Assembly (NCBI GenBank): GCA_900551925.1
Contig: URXR01000010.1
Location: 1 to 25,169 of the forward strand
Direction of reading: 5' to 3'
Source: an uncultured Mycoplasmatota bacterium
GTDB lineage: Bacteria; Bacillota_I; Bacilli_A; RF39; UBA660
Length of the DNA: 25,169 nucleotides
Shown here: positions 1-7,258 of the stretch, one piece after another
Layout of the letters: every line of letters starts with the position of its first letter
How positions within the stretch are numbered: the first letter of the stretch is position 1
Program-made: the position numbers and the translations under genes
The notes under the pieces: model-generated
Seen by the model: the letters and a program-made list of their open reading frames with translations, nothing else
Databases searched by the model: none
Told to the model about the DNA's origin: nothing

Positions 1-45
1 TTTATTCACTTTACCACTCCCTATTATTTAGTTTTTTCCTCCTTT

Positions 46-75
46 ATTATACTATTTTTTATTTTATATTGTAAA
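46..75 (-). promoter_or_regulatory. Sigma-A-type promoter for a gene running off the left edge
   Basis: On the minus strand a TTTACA -35 box (70-75) and a perfect TATAAT -10 box (46-51) are separated by 18 nt. A GTG codon at 7-9, preceded by a GGGAG-type ribosome site, could be the first codon of the next leftward gene. Only three codons lie in the window, so the gene cannot be identified. Confidence 0.55.
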
Positions 76-106
76 GAAAAAAAGAGAAAAATCATTGTAA
101 TTTTTC
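71..106 (-). terminator. Weak terminator overlapping the yqeY stop
   Basis: A 7-bp inverted repeat (GAAAAAT, 86-92, pairing with 100-106) spans the yqeY stop codon. On the minus strand it is followed by a U-rich tract (71-85). The stem is nearly all A/T, so it is a modest intrinsic terminator at best. Confidence 0.4.
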
Positions 107-535
107 CCTTACTAAAACAGTTACCTTTTTCATATCACATCTATTTTTCACAAAAGGAGTTATCTCTCTCATCACAAGTCCTAAATCTTTCACAGTACTA
201 GCACCAGTTTTACTAATAGCTTTATCAATAATATCATTTATTTCATCATCACTAAGCATTCTAGGCATATATTCTTTTAAAATATCAATTTCCTTTTGAT
301 ATGACTCTACTAAATCAGTCCTCCCAGCAGCTTCAAATTCTTTTATAGAATCATTTCTAAGCTTTATTTGTTTATTAATGCAATCAAGTAATAATTCATC
401 ATTTTCTTCTCTTTTTTTATTTATTATCTCTAATTGCATTGCTCCTTTTACTGATCTTAAAGTACTAAGTTTTACTTTATCCTTTTCCTTCATAGCAGTA
501 ATAAGTTCTTCTTTAAATTTATTTACTAAATCCAT
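92..535 (-). CDS. yqeY: GatB/YqeY domain-containing protein
   Basis: This 147-residue protein matches the stand-alone YqeY family in length and in its sequence pattern: an N-terminal helical bundle, a stretch around EYMPRMLSDDEI, and the C-terminal part with GLVMREITP. YqeY resembles the tail domain of the GatB amidotransferase subunit. It is thought to act on tRNA or tRNA-bound complexes, but its exact role is unsettled. The start is well supported, because AGGAGG lies a few bases upstream of the ATG. It follows rpsU by 29 nt, the usual rpsU-yqeY pairing in Bacillota, and a hairpin with a U tract sits in the junction. GatB itself, with its own YqeY-like tail, is encoded elsewhere in this window. 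Confidence 0.93.
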   Translation of the reverse strand: MDLVNKFKEELITAMKEKDKVKLSTLRSVKGAMQLEIINKKREENDELLLDCINKQIKLRNDSIKEFEAAGRTDLVESYQKEIDILKEYMPRMLSDDEINDIIDKAISKTGASTVKDLGLVMREITPFVKNRCDMKKVTVLVREKLQ

Positions 536-550
536 ATTCTCCTCCTTTTA

Positions 551-585
551 TAAAAAAACAGAAATTAATCATTTCTATTTCTGTT
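551..585 (-). terminator. Intrinsic terminator or attenuator between rpsU and yqeY
   Basis: A perfect 9-bp stem (AACAGAAAT, minus-strand 585-577, pairing with 565-557) with an 11-nt loop overlaps the rpsU stop codon. It is followed on the minus strand by a run of seven or eight T. It sits just before the yqeY ribosome site, so some transcripts probably end after rpsU while others read through. Confidence 0.65.
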
Positions 586-768
586 ATTTCTCTTATTACG
601 TTTTTTAGAATTAATTATATTCTTTTTCTTTTCTTCCCTTCTTACTACTCCTGGTTTATCATAAAATTTACGTTTCTTGGCTTCAGAAAGGATTCCATCA
701 CGAGCACACTTTTGCTTAAATTTCTTTAAAGCACCATCTAAGTTACCCTTTACAGTTACTTCAGTCAT
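565..768 (-). CDS. rpsU: 30S ribosomal protein S21
   Basis: This 67-residue, strongly basic protein carries the S21 signature: a short beta start (TEVTVKGN), then LKKFKQKCARDGILSEAKKR and the KFYDKPGVVRR segment. S21 binds the 30S platform near the 3' end of 16S rRNA and helps initiation-site recognition. The tail is longer and richer in Lys, Arg and Asn than in many homologues, which is common in low-GC Bacillota. The ATG is preceded by GAAAGGAGG at good spacing and by a strong dedicated promoter (801-829). A hairpin at the stop codon may limit read-through into yqeY. Confidence 0.96.
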   Translation of the reverse strand: MTEVTVKGNLDGALKKFKQKCARDGILSEAKKRKFYDKPGVVRREEKKKNIINSKKRNKRNNRNRND

Positions 769-800
769 ATTAGCCTCCTTTCTTGCCTTTACTAATGGCT

Positions 801-829
801 ATTATAACATATTATTATTTACATTTCAA
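801..829 (-). promoter_or_regulatory. rpsU promoter
   Basis: On the minus strand, TTGAAA (824-829) and TATAAT (801-806) are separated by 17 nt, and TG one base before the -10 gives an extended -10. It lies between the ffh stop and the rpsU ribosome site, so rpsU has its own strong sigma-A-type start. Confidence 0.8.
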
Positions 830-839
830 ACTTTATTTG

Positions 840-2147
840 CTAAAAAGGCATTTTAAAGTTACCATTAGCTAAATTTTTCATCATTTTTTTACTTTGTTCA
901 AACTGATTTAACAATCTATTAACTTCTTGAACCGATCTTCCACTTCCTTTAGCAATTCTTTGTTTATGACTTGCTTTTAATATTTCAGGATGTCTTCTTT
1001 CTTTTAAAGTCATTGAAAGAATAATTGCCTCAACATGAGCTAAATCTTTAGGATCAATATTAATATTATTAAGTCCCATTTTCTTAGCCCCAGGAAGCAT
1101 CTTTAAAATTGATTCTAAAGAACCAAGTTTTTTTATCTGTTTCATTTGAGCTAAAAAATCTTCTAAATCAAATTTACCACTTTTCATCTTTTTTAAAGAC
1201 TTCTCAGCTTCTTTTTCATCGATCACTTCATTAGCCTTATCAACGATTGATAAAATATCTCCCATTCCAATAATTCTAGAAGCCATTCTATCAGGATAAA
1301 AATAATCAATACCATCTAACTTTTCTCCTGTCCCAATAAACTTAATTGGAACATTAGTTAAATGTCTAACCGATAAAGCTACCCCTCCTCGAGTATCTCC
1401 ATCAAGTTTTGTTAAAATTACTCCGGTAAGTTCTAGAGATTGGTTAAATCCGGTAATTACATTAATTGCATCTTGCCCCATCATTGAATCGATAACTAAT
1501 AAAACTTCCTCAGGATTTACTTCCTTTTTAATATTTTTAAGTTCTAACATTAATTCTTCATCAATATGAAGTCTACCTGCTGTATCGATAAGTACATAAT
1601 CATAACCATTTTCTTTAGCATAATTAATAGCATTACGGCTAATTAGAACAGGATCATTTTTGCCTTCATCATAAACTTCAATATTTAACTCTTTTCCAAT
1701 TTGCTTAAGTTGATCAATAGCCGCAGGTCTATAAACATCACAAGCTACCAAAAGAGGTTTTTTATTATGTTTTTTTCTAAGTAAATTAGCAAGTTTCCCA
1801 ATTGTCGTAGTTTTCCCCGATCCTTGAAGTCCTACAAGCATTAAAACTGCCGGATTACCCTTTAAATTTAAAGGAGCAGCTTCTCCTCCTAAAAGTTCTT
1901 CTAATTCATCTCTAATTATTCCTACGAACATCTCACCTGGAGAAAGACTTTTTTTAACCTCTTCTCCCAAAGCCTTTTCTTTTACCTTAGTTGTAAATTC
2001 TCTAACAACTTTATAATTAACATCAGCTTCTAAAAGAGCAAGACGTACTTCTCTAAGCATTGGATCAATATTTTCTTCAGTTATTTTTCCATGACCTTTT
2101 ATATTTTTTAAAACTTGTTCTAATCTATCACTTAAATTCTCAAACAT
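840..2147 (-). CDS. ffh: Signal recognition particle protein Ffh (SRP54)
   Basis: Ffh binds 4.5S/6S RNA and signal sequences on nascent chains, and docks with FtsY to deliver ribosomes to the Sec translocon. The 435-residue protein has the N domain (1-90), the GTPase G domain with P-loop GLQGSGKT at 106-113, DVYRPAA, DTAGR and TKLDGDTRGG, and a C-terminal M domain. The M domain includes the RNA-binding SGRSVQEVN segment and a Met-containing tail. The frame is open further upstream to 2192. I start at 2147 because MFENLSDRL is the conserved N-terminus, GGTGAT sits just before it, and the promoter -10 (2164-2169) overlaps the upstream extension. The usual partner ylxM is not next to it. Confidence 0.97.
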   Translation of the reverse strand: MFENLSDRLEQVLKNIKGHGKITEENIDPMLREVRLALLEADVNYKVVREFTTKVKEKALGEEVKKSLSPGEMFVGIIRDELEELLGGEAAPLNLKGNPAVLMLVGLQGSGKTTTIGKLANLLRKKHNKKPLLVACDVYRPAAIDQLKQIGKELNIEVYDEGKNDPVLISRNAINYAKENGYDYVLIDTAGRLHIDEELMLELKNIKKEVNPEEVLLVIDSMMGQDAINVITGFNQSLELTGVILTKLDGDTRGGVALSVRHLTNVPIKFIGTGEKLDGIDYFYPDRMASRIIGMGDILSIVDKANEVIDEKEAEKSLKKMKSGKFDLEDFLAQMKQIKKLGSLESILKMLPGAKKMGLNNINIDPKDLAHVEAIILSMTLKERRHPEILKASHKQRIAKGSGRSVQEVNRLLNQFEQSKKMMKNLANGNFKMPF

Positions 2148-2163
2148 TTTTATCACCATAATT

Positions 2164-2192
2164 ATTTTAGCATAACCAAAGAAAAAAGACAA
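2164..2192 (-). promoter_or_regulatory. ffh promoter with extended -10
   Basis: On the minus strand, TTGTCT (2187-2192) lies 17 nt before TAAAAT (2164-2169), with TGC forming an extended -10. The predicted transcript start, near 2157, leaves only about ten bases before the ATG at 2147. This also argues against the longer reading of ffh. Confidence 0.65.
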
Positions 2193-2277
2193 AACTAAAA
2201 CTTAATTTCCTGATTTGTCTATAATTTCAGAGTTGTCTTTAATTTATTTTTACTCTCTACTTTACAATTATCTAAAA

Positions 2278-3114
2278 TTAAATTATTCTCATTAACACAT
2301 CTATTATAATTCCACATATTGCCCCGATTAAATATAAAGCCACAAGTATTTTTATATTTTCTTTTTTATATTTATTTATTTTAAATAGTACTAATAAAGC
2401 AACTCCTGCTCCCGTAAGTAAACCTCCAATTAGTGCTCCAAAAGTAATAGCATTACTTAAAAATAGCTCTGTTAAAACCACACTAGCAGCACAATTAGGT
2501 ATAAGTCCAATTAAACTAGTAAGTAAAGCTCCAAAAATATTATCTCTTAAAAATACTTTTTCTAAATATTCTCCTCCTAAAAACTCTAAAACTAAATTAA
2601 TTATAAATGTACAAATAAGTATAAAAACAAAAATATTTAAAGTATGTTTAATACTAGCTAAAACTATACCTTCCTTACAATGACAATGTTCATCATGACA
2701 TATTTCATAATTTAAATCATCTTTTTTCTTTATTACTAAATCTATAACAAAACCAAATAGCATTCCTAAAAATAATTTAATTCCTAAAATTTTAACTATT
2801 AAAGAAATTGGTGCCTGATTAGCAATTAAAAGTGGAAGCATTTCATCACTAGTAGCTAAATAAACTGAAAATAAAGTTCCTAGTGTTATAATTCTAGTCA
2901 CATAAAGATTAGTAGCTAAAACTGAAAAACCACATTGTGGTACTATTCCAAGTAAACTTCCCAGTACTGGTCCAAATTTTCCTGATTTTTTTAATGTCTC
3001 TTTACTCTTTTTATTAAATTTATGTTCAAATAGTTCAATAAGTAAAAAAGCAATAAATAAAAAAGGTACTAATTTAACACTATCTACAATTGTTTCTAAA
3101 ATAACTTCTCTCAT
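2278..3114 (-). CDS. Putative heavy-metal/arsenic-type efflux permease (10-TM exporter family)
   Basis: This 278-residue, very hydrophobic membrane protein has two related halves. Each half holds a short conserved turn, PQCGFS near residue 60 and PNCAAS near residue 207, inside a membrane segment. This two-fold pattern matches the putative heavy-metal exporter family annotated as arsenic efflux or putative manganese transporter. The central cytosolic or external loop carries a metal-ligand-like cluster (CHDEHCHC, around residues 138-145). A role in exporting a metal or metalloid is inferred, and the substrate cannot be read from the sequence. It has a good ribosome site (AAGGAAGGAG) and probably its own extended -10 promoter. 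It stands alone between lon and ffh. Confidence 0.78.
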   Translation of the reverse strand: MREVILETIVDSVKLVPFLFIAFLLIELFEHKFNKKSKETLKKSGKFGPVLGSLLGIVPQCGFSVLATNLYVTRIITLGTLFSVYLATSDEMLPLLIANQAPISLIVKILGIKLFLGMLFGFVIDLVIKKKDDLNYEICHDEHCHCKEGIVLASIKHTLNIFVFILICTFIINLVLEFLGGEYLEKVFLRDNIFGALLTSLIGLIPNCAASVVLTELFLSNAITFGALIGGLLTGAGVALLVLFKINKYKKENIKILVALYLIGAICGIIIDVLMRII

Positions 3115-3143
3115 TATAAAGCTCCTTCCTTACAACTTCTTTA

Positions 3144-3152
3144 ATTCTAGCA
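3144..3152 (-). promoter_or_regulatory. Extended -10 box upstream of the metal permease gene
   Basis: TAGAAT (3144-3149) is preceded by TGC on the minus strand, 30-odd bases before the start codon. I see no convincing -35 box at 17 nt; the region there is a T-rich tract belonging to the lon terminator. Confidence 0.4.
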
Positions 3153-3159
3153 TACAAAA

Positions 3160-3201
3160 ATAAAAAAAAGAAGTAGTTTTATTGTTTTACTAACTCTTTT
3201 T
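3160..3201 (-). terminator. lon terminator
   Basis: A 13-bp imperfect stem (3165-3177 with 3189-3201, one mismatch and one G-U pair) spans the lon stop codon. On the minus strand it runs into a long U-rich tract. Confidence 0.6.
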
Positions 3202-5521
3202 TTACTTTTTTAACAAATATTTTTTTATAAATTTCTTCATATTCTTTAACAAAAATATACTTTAAATTACTATTTAATTCCTTTTCTAACTCTAAAACTT
3301 CATTCTTATTCTCAAGAGGCAAATAAATAGTTTTTATAAGAGCTTTTCGAGCTCCAATTATCTTTTCTTTTAAACCCCCGACTGGTAAGACTTCCCCTCG
3401 TAAAGTTATTTCTCCAGTCATACTAATATCATTTTTTACCTTCATTCCTGTAAGAGCACTTATAATTGCCGTAGTTATCGCAATACCTGCACTAGGGCCA
3501 TCTTTTTTTACCGCCCCATAAGGAACATGGACATGAATATCATTTTCTTCTAAAAGTTTATAATCAATTTTAAATTTAGTAACATTACTTTTAATATAAC
3601 TAAGAGCAAGTTGTGCACTTTCTCTAAAAACATCTCCTAGAAAACCTGTCATGATAATATTACCATTGCCTTTAAAATAGTTTACTTCTATTTTTAAAAT
3701 ATCTCCTCCAACAATCGTATAACTCATGGCATTAACTACCCCAACTTGTTCTCTATCATCATTTTCTTTAAGTAAATATTTTTCACTACCTAAATATTCT
3801 TCTACTTTAAACTTATCAATAATATTTAACTCATTACTGCTCCCCATAACAATTTCTTTAGCAACTTTCCTAAGAATTAAACAAACCAGTCTTTCAAGTT
3901 CTCTTACTCCAGCTTCTTTAGTATAGTTTCTAATAATTTTTAATATTGCATCTTCAGTAAAAGTAATATTTTCTTTTTTTAAACCATGACTTTCAATATT
4001 ATTAGGAATAATATAATTTTTACAAATATTAAATTTTTCATCTTCAGTATAACTTGCTATTTCAATTATTTCTAATCTATCTGCTAATTCATAAGGTATT
4101 TGATCTAAATAATTAGCAGTTAAAATAAACATTACTTTCGATAAATCATACTCTTCTTCCAAGTAATGATCAGCAAAGTACTTATTTTGTTCTTTATCCA
4201 AAACCTCTAATAAACTAGAAGCGGGGTCTCCTCTTAAATCTTTAGTCATCTTATCAATTTCATCAATTACAAAAACTGGATTAGAAGAACCAGCTTTACG
4301 CATCCCTTCGATAATCTTCCCAGGGCTAGAACCAATATAAGCTCTGCGATGTCCTACTATTTCTGCTTCATCATTTACTCCCCCAACAGAAATCTTTGTA
4401 TACTTTTTCCCAGTAGCATTAGCAATACTTTTAGCAAAAGTAGTCTTTCCAACTCCAGGAGGGCCAACAAAACAAATAATAGGATTATTTACTCCCTTCG
4501 TTAATTTATTTAAGGCTAAATACTCTAGTATTCTTTCTTTTACATCTTTTAAACCATAATGCGTCTTATCTAAAGCTTCTTTAGCTTTCTCTAAATCAAG
4601 ATTATCTTCTGTATAAGTATTCCATGGCAAACTAAGTACAGTATCAATATATGTTTTTACCATACCTATTTCACTAGACATTGGAGAAAGAGACTCATAT
4701 CTTTTTATTTCTGTTTCCAATCTTTCTTTAACATGTTCTGGAAACTTAGAATCCTGTAATTTTTCTCGCAATAAACCAGCTTCATGATCTTTATTATAAC
4801 TTTCTCCAAGTTCCTCTTTAATAGCTTTTATTTTTTCCGTTAAAATATATTCCTTTTGTGATTTATCTAGCTCATAACTAACTTTTGCTTCTATTTCTTG
4901 TTCCAAATTAACTAAAGCTATTTCCTTATTGATATCATCTAAAAGCATCATCACCCTACTAGTAGGCTCTACTTCATTTAAATACTCTAATTTTCTCTCG
5001 TACTCAAAAGGCATAAATACTGCTAAAATATCTGTAACTTTAGAAATATTATTTACTCCTAAAATCTGAGATAAAATACTATTACTAACTCCAGGAGTCC
5101 TTTCAATATAGTATTCCATTTGTTTTATTAAACTTCTCGTATAAGCCATTTGCTCTATAGGTAAAAGTTTCTTAGTTTTAATCTCTTCAAATCTTGATAC
5201 TTTTACTTTATCAACTTCATTTACATAAGATAAAACTTTAACTCTTTTTAAACCCTTGATAATTATTCTCGTTTTATTATTAGGAAGATCAAGCTTCATA
5301 CTTATATAACCAATTATTCCAATTCTCGGAAAACTAGTCTTATCAATATTATCTTCCATCTCATCATTAGGATGAATGATTAATATATGTTTATTATAGT
5401 AAGATTCTGCTAAAGAAATTAATTCTTTATCTTTCATATTCTCTAATTCAAGTCTTATTTCACTAAAGGGAAAAAGGATAATATTTTTAAGAATTAAAAC
5501 TGGTAATCTTGTCTTATCCAT
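3179..5521 (-). CDS. lon: ATP-dependent protease La (Lon)
   Basis: Lon is a cytoplasmic AAA+ protease that unfolds and degrades misfolded and regulatory proteins. The 780-residue product has the full family layout: an N-terminal substrate-recognition domain (about 1-200), a coiled-coil helical region, an AAA+ module with Walker A GPPGVGKT and Walker B VFVIDEIDKM, and a C-terminal peptidase domain. The catalytic dyad is present as Ser677 (in DGPSAG) and Lys720 (in LKEK). Length and motifs point to an intact, active bacterial LonA. AAGGAGGG precedes the ATG at ideal spacing, and a promoter lies at 5553-5580. It is transcribed away from cse60. No CtsR or CIRCE-like heat-shock operator is evident upstream. 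Confidence 0.97.
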   Translation of the reverse strand: MDKTRLPVLILKNIILFPFSEIRLELENMKDKELISLAESYYNKHILIIHPNDEMEDNIDKTSFPRIGIIGYISMKLDLPNNKTRIIIKGLKRVKVLSYVNEVDKVKVSRFEEIKTKKLLPIEQMAYTRSLIKQMEYYIERTPGVSNSILSQILGVNNISKVTDILAVFMPFEYERKLEYLNEVEPTSRVMMLLDDINKEIALVNLEQEIEAKVSYELDKSQKEYILTEKIKAIKEELGESYNKDHEAGLLREKLQDSKFPEHVKERLETEIKRYESLSPMSSEIGMVKTYIDTVLSLPWNTYTEDNLDLEKAKEALDKTHYGLKDVKERILEYLALNKLTKGVNNPIICFVGPPGVGKTTFAKSIANATGKKYTKISVGGVNDEAEIVGHRRAYIGSSPGKIIEGMRKAGSSNPVFVIDEIDKMTKDLRGDPASSLLEVLDKEQNKYFADHYLEEEYDLSKVMFILTANYLDQIPYELADRLEIIEIASYTEDEKFNICKNYIIPNNIESHGLKKENITFTEDAILKIIRNYTKEAGVRELERLVCLILRKVAKEIVMGSSNELNIIDKFKVEEYLGSEKYLLKENDDREQVGVVNAMSYTIVGGDILKIEVNYFKGNGNIIMTGFLGDVFRESAQLALSYIKSNVTKFKIDYKLLEENDIHVHVPYGAVKKDGPSAGIAITTAIISALTGMKVKNDISMTGEITLRGEVLPVGGLKEKIIGARKALIKTIYLPLENKNEVLELEKELNSNLKYIFVKEYEEIYKKIFVKKVKKELVKQ

Positions 5522-5552
5522 CTTTTTCCCTCCTTAAAAACTATTTCTTCTT

Positions 5553-5580
5553 ATTATATATCAAATTTATTTTTTCGCAA
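5553..5580 (-). promoter_or_regulatory. lon promoter
   Basis: On the minus strand, TTGCGA (5575-5580) and a perfect TATAAT (5553-5558) are spaced by 16 nt, about 30 bases upstream of the lon start codon. The -35 box matches the consensus at four of six positions. Confidence 0.65.
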
Positions 5581-5635
5581 GTAAATTCTACAACTTTTTA
5601 AAGTTTTTTTTAGTACTATTTATTTGGTGAAATTT

Positions 5636-5809
5636 ATGAAAGTAAAAATTTTTGATGAAGTTCATGAAAAAGATTTAGAAGATTCCGTAAATGATTTTTT
5701 AGAAGATTTAGAAGGAGATATTATTGACATAAAATATCAAGTAAGTATATCTGTATTCGGAGAAGAACAAGTTTATTGTTTTAGTGCTATGATTATTTAT
5801 ACAAAATAA
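5636..5809 (+). CDS. cse60: Sporulation protein Cse60 family
   Basis: This 57-residue acidic protein carries the recognisable Cse60 pattern: an N-terminal KVKIFDEVHEKDLEDSVNDF, a middle IDIKYQVSI, and the C-terminal EEQVYCFSAMIIY. In Bacillus, Cse60 is a small protein made in the mother cell under sigma-E control; its biochemical role is unknown. An in-frame TTG at 5624 gives a slightly longer reading. I use the ATG at 5636 because GGTGA lies five bases before it and the family begins here. I do not recognise a sigma-E promoter in the 100 bases shared with lon. It is one of only two plus-strand genes in the window. A bidirectional terminator follows its stop. Confidence 0.8.
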   Translation: MKVKIFDEVHEKDLEDSVNDFLEDLEGDIIDIKYQVSISVFGEEQVYCFSAMIIYTK

Positions 5810-5842
5810 AAGTCTTTAGATTAAACCTCTAAAAACTTTTTT
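5808..5842. terminator. Bidirectional terminator between cse60 and the fic gene
   Basis: The stem pairs AAAAGT-TTTAGA (5808-5820) with TCTAAA-ACTTTT (5828-5840), with one internal mismatch. T runs follow in both directions, and it covers both converging stop codons. Confidence 0.65.
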
Positions 5843-6534
5843 ATTAATTTTATATACTCATCTTGGCATGCTAAACAAGTATCTATTAAATAATTTTTAT
5901 CTTTTTCATATTCTTTAAATCCTCGGTAATAAAGAAGTTTATGCTTATCATCAATAATAAAAGGAATGATTTCATTTTTAAGACATTCTTTAAACATAAT
6001 TATTCTTCCTACTCTACCATTACCATCTTGAAAAGGATGAATTCTTTCAAAATAATAATGAAATTCAATAATATCATAAATAGTTTTTTCTTTTTTATCT
6101 TTATATTTAGAAAGTAATTTTTTCATCTCTTTTTCTACTTCTTTAGGATGTGTTGTATCACGTCCACTTACTTCATTAGGAAGAGTTTTATATTCTCCAA
6201 CCATAAACCAATCCTTGCGAAAATCACTTGTTCCTGATTTTAAAATTTTATGAAATTTTTTAATCATTTCTTCACTCAAGTCTTCATCATAATGATCAAG
6301 CATATAATCAAAAAGTGCAAAATGATTTATAGTTTCAATAATATCATCAATATTATTAGATTTTTCTGGAGTAGTATTAGTTTCAAAAATATATCTAGTT
6401 TCATCTTTAGTAAGTTTGCTTCCTTCGATTCTATTCGTATTATAAGAAAAAACTATTTGTGTATTATGATAAATATTCCCCTTTAATTTTGAAGCTTTCT
6501 GACTCAATAAAGCCTTAATAAACGTTTGAAACAT
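5821..6534 (-). CDS. Fic family protein (class II, self-inhibited)
   Basis: Fic enzymes transfer AMP, or less often other groups, from nucleotides to protein hydroxyls. The 237-residue protein has the full catalytic motif at 166-177 (HPFQDGNGRVGR), with the catalytic His166, phosphate-binding GNGR and the second Arg all present. Residues 33-38 (TNRIEG) match the (S/T)xxxE(G/N) inhibitory motif. It lies N-terminal to the Fic core in the same chain, which defines class II Fic proteins that restrain themselves, so no separate antitoxin is needed. None is adjacent. The frame is open to 6564, but AGGAGTTGAT before the ATG at 6534 supports the shorter start. The target is unknown. It has a -10-like TATAAT at 6554-6559 without a clear -35 box. 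Confidence 0.9.
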   Translation of the reverse strand: MFQTFIKALLSQKASKLKGNIYHNTQIVFSYNTNRIEGSKLTKDETRYIFETNTTPEKSNNIDDIIETINHFALFDYMLDHYDEDLSEEMIKKFHKILKSGTSDFRKDWFMVGEYKTLPNEVSGRDTTHPKEVEKEMKKLLSKYKDKKEKTIYDIIEFHYYFERIHPFQDGNGRVGRIIMFKECLKNEIIPFIIDDKHKLLYYRGFKEYEKDKNYLIDTCLACQDEYIKLIKKFLEV

Positions 6535-6560
6535 ACTATCAACTCCTAAATATATTATAC

Positions 6561-6589
6561 ACAAAAAATAGATATTTGCATATCTATTT
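6561..6589 (-). terminator. Terminator-like hairpin between the envelope operon and fic
   Basis: A perfect 9-bp inverted repeat (6566-6574 with 6581-6589) with a 6-nt loop is followed by a six-T run on the minus strand. It lies between the fic start and the 3' end of the five-gene envelope operon, so it ends leftward transcription from that operon before fic. Confidence 0.7.
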
Positions 6590-6631
6590 CGTTTTATTTT
6601 CTTTCGACATATATCGACAAATTCTAATTTA

Positions 6632-7258
6632 TTAACTCATTTGGTAAGCTTCTAATCTTTTTCCATTATGAAGGAATTTTACTACTACCTCCGTAGGATA
6701 TCCTAAATCTTTTTTATACTCTAAATTTACTGTTACCCTATAAGCACTATCATCAGTAGTATTAGCATAACTATATGAACCTGTTTTTAGCTCATTTACA
6801 CTCGATCCTACCACTTCAGGAAGTTCTTGTTTTCGATCACCATAAATATTTTGTTCAATATATTTATATACCGTATCAGAAGCTTCTAAAACAAAATTAT
6901 CAATATAATTTTCTTTTATAAATTCCGTTCCTCCAACATCATTTTTAGAAACCTTATTTTCCAAATTATAAAAATCAATAGCAAGCATTTGAGCTACTAA
7001 ACGAGCATATTCTTCTTCATCTACTTCCTCAGCACTTAATACTTTAGCAAGCTTTTCAAAAAGATTCTTATAAACCTCCGGTTGATCAGCTTCCAGCGTA
7101 TAACCATATTCTGGTATTTCATTTATTACCTTAGCATGATTCTCTTCCTTTAAAAACACAAATTTACAAAGAAGAAATCCTCCGACAGCTATTACTAAAA
7201 CTGCTATTAAGATTATTAAAATAACTACTTTCTTTTTTAATTTACGCTTCTTTTTCAT
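6632..7258 (-). CDS. Membrane-anchored extracytoplasmic protein of unknown function
   Basis: I do not recognise a family. The 208-residue protein starts with a very basic stretch (KKKRKLKKK), then one hydrophobic segment at about 10-32. An acidic domain of about 170 residues follows and should lie outside the membrane. The first half of that domain looks helical (around 50-130); the last 60 residues look beta-rich. There is no lipobox or sortase motif. Its ATG overlaps the stop of the LtaS-like gene (ATGA), and the AGGAGG ribosome site lies inside the LtaS-like gene's last codons. It is therefore translationally coupled and the last gene of the envelope operon. I infer an accessory role at the envelope with the LtaS-like enzyme, not proven by sequence. 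Confidence 0.8.
   Translation of the reverse strand: MKKKRKLKKKVVILIILIAVLVIAVGGFLLCKFVFLKEENHAKVINEIPEYGYTLEADQPEVYKNLFEKLAKVLSAEEVDEEEYARLVAQMLAIDFYNLENKVSKNDVGGTEFIKENYIDNFVLEASDTVYKYIEQNIYGDRKQELPEVVGSSVNELKTGSYSYANTTDDSAYRVTVNLEYKKDLGYPTEVVVKFLHNGKRLEAYQMS

Noticed and set aside
2148..2192. A longer Ffh starting at 2192
   Set aside because: The extra residues are not part of the Ffh family, and the predicted promoter -10 and transcript start lie inside them.
2193..2277. AGACAA/TTGTCT repeats between the metal permease and ffh as a terminator or riboswitch
   Set aside because: The loop would be about 20 nt with a weak A/T stem, and one arm coincides with the ffh -35 box. No known riboswitch pattern is visible.
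3726..3926. Plus-strand Ser/Leu-rich frame inside lon
   Set aside because: It lies antisense to conserved Lon sequence, with composition typical of a shadow frame in AT-rich DNA.
6604..6619. Two TCGACA direct repeats 10 bases apart after the envelope operon
   Set aside because: They lie downstream of the last operon gene and outside any promoter I could define. They are too short to support an operator claim.
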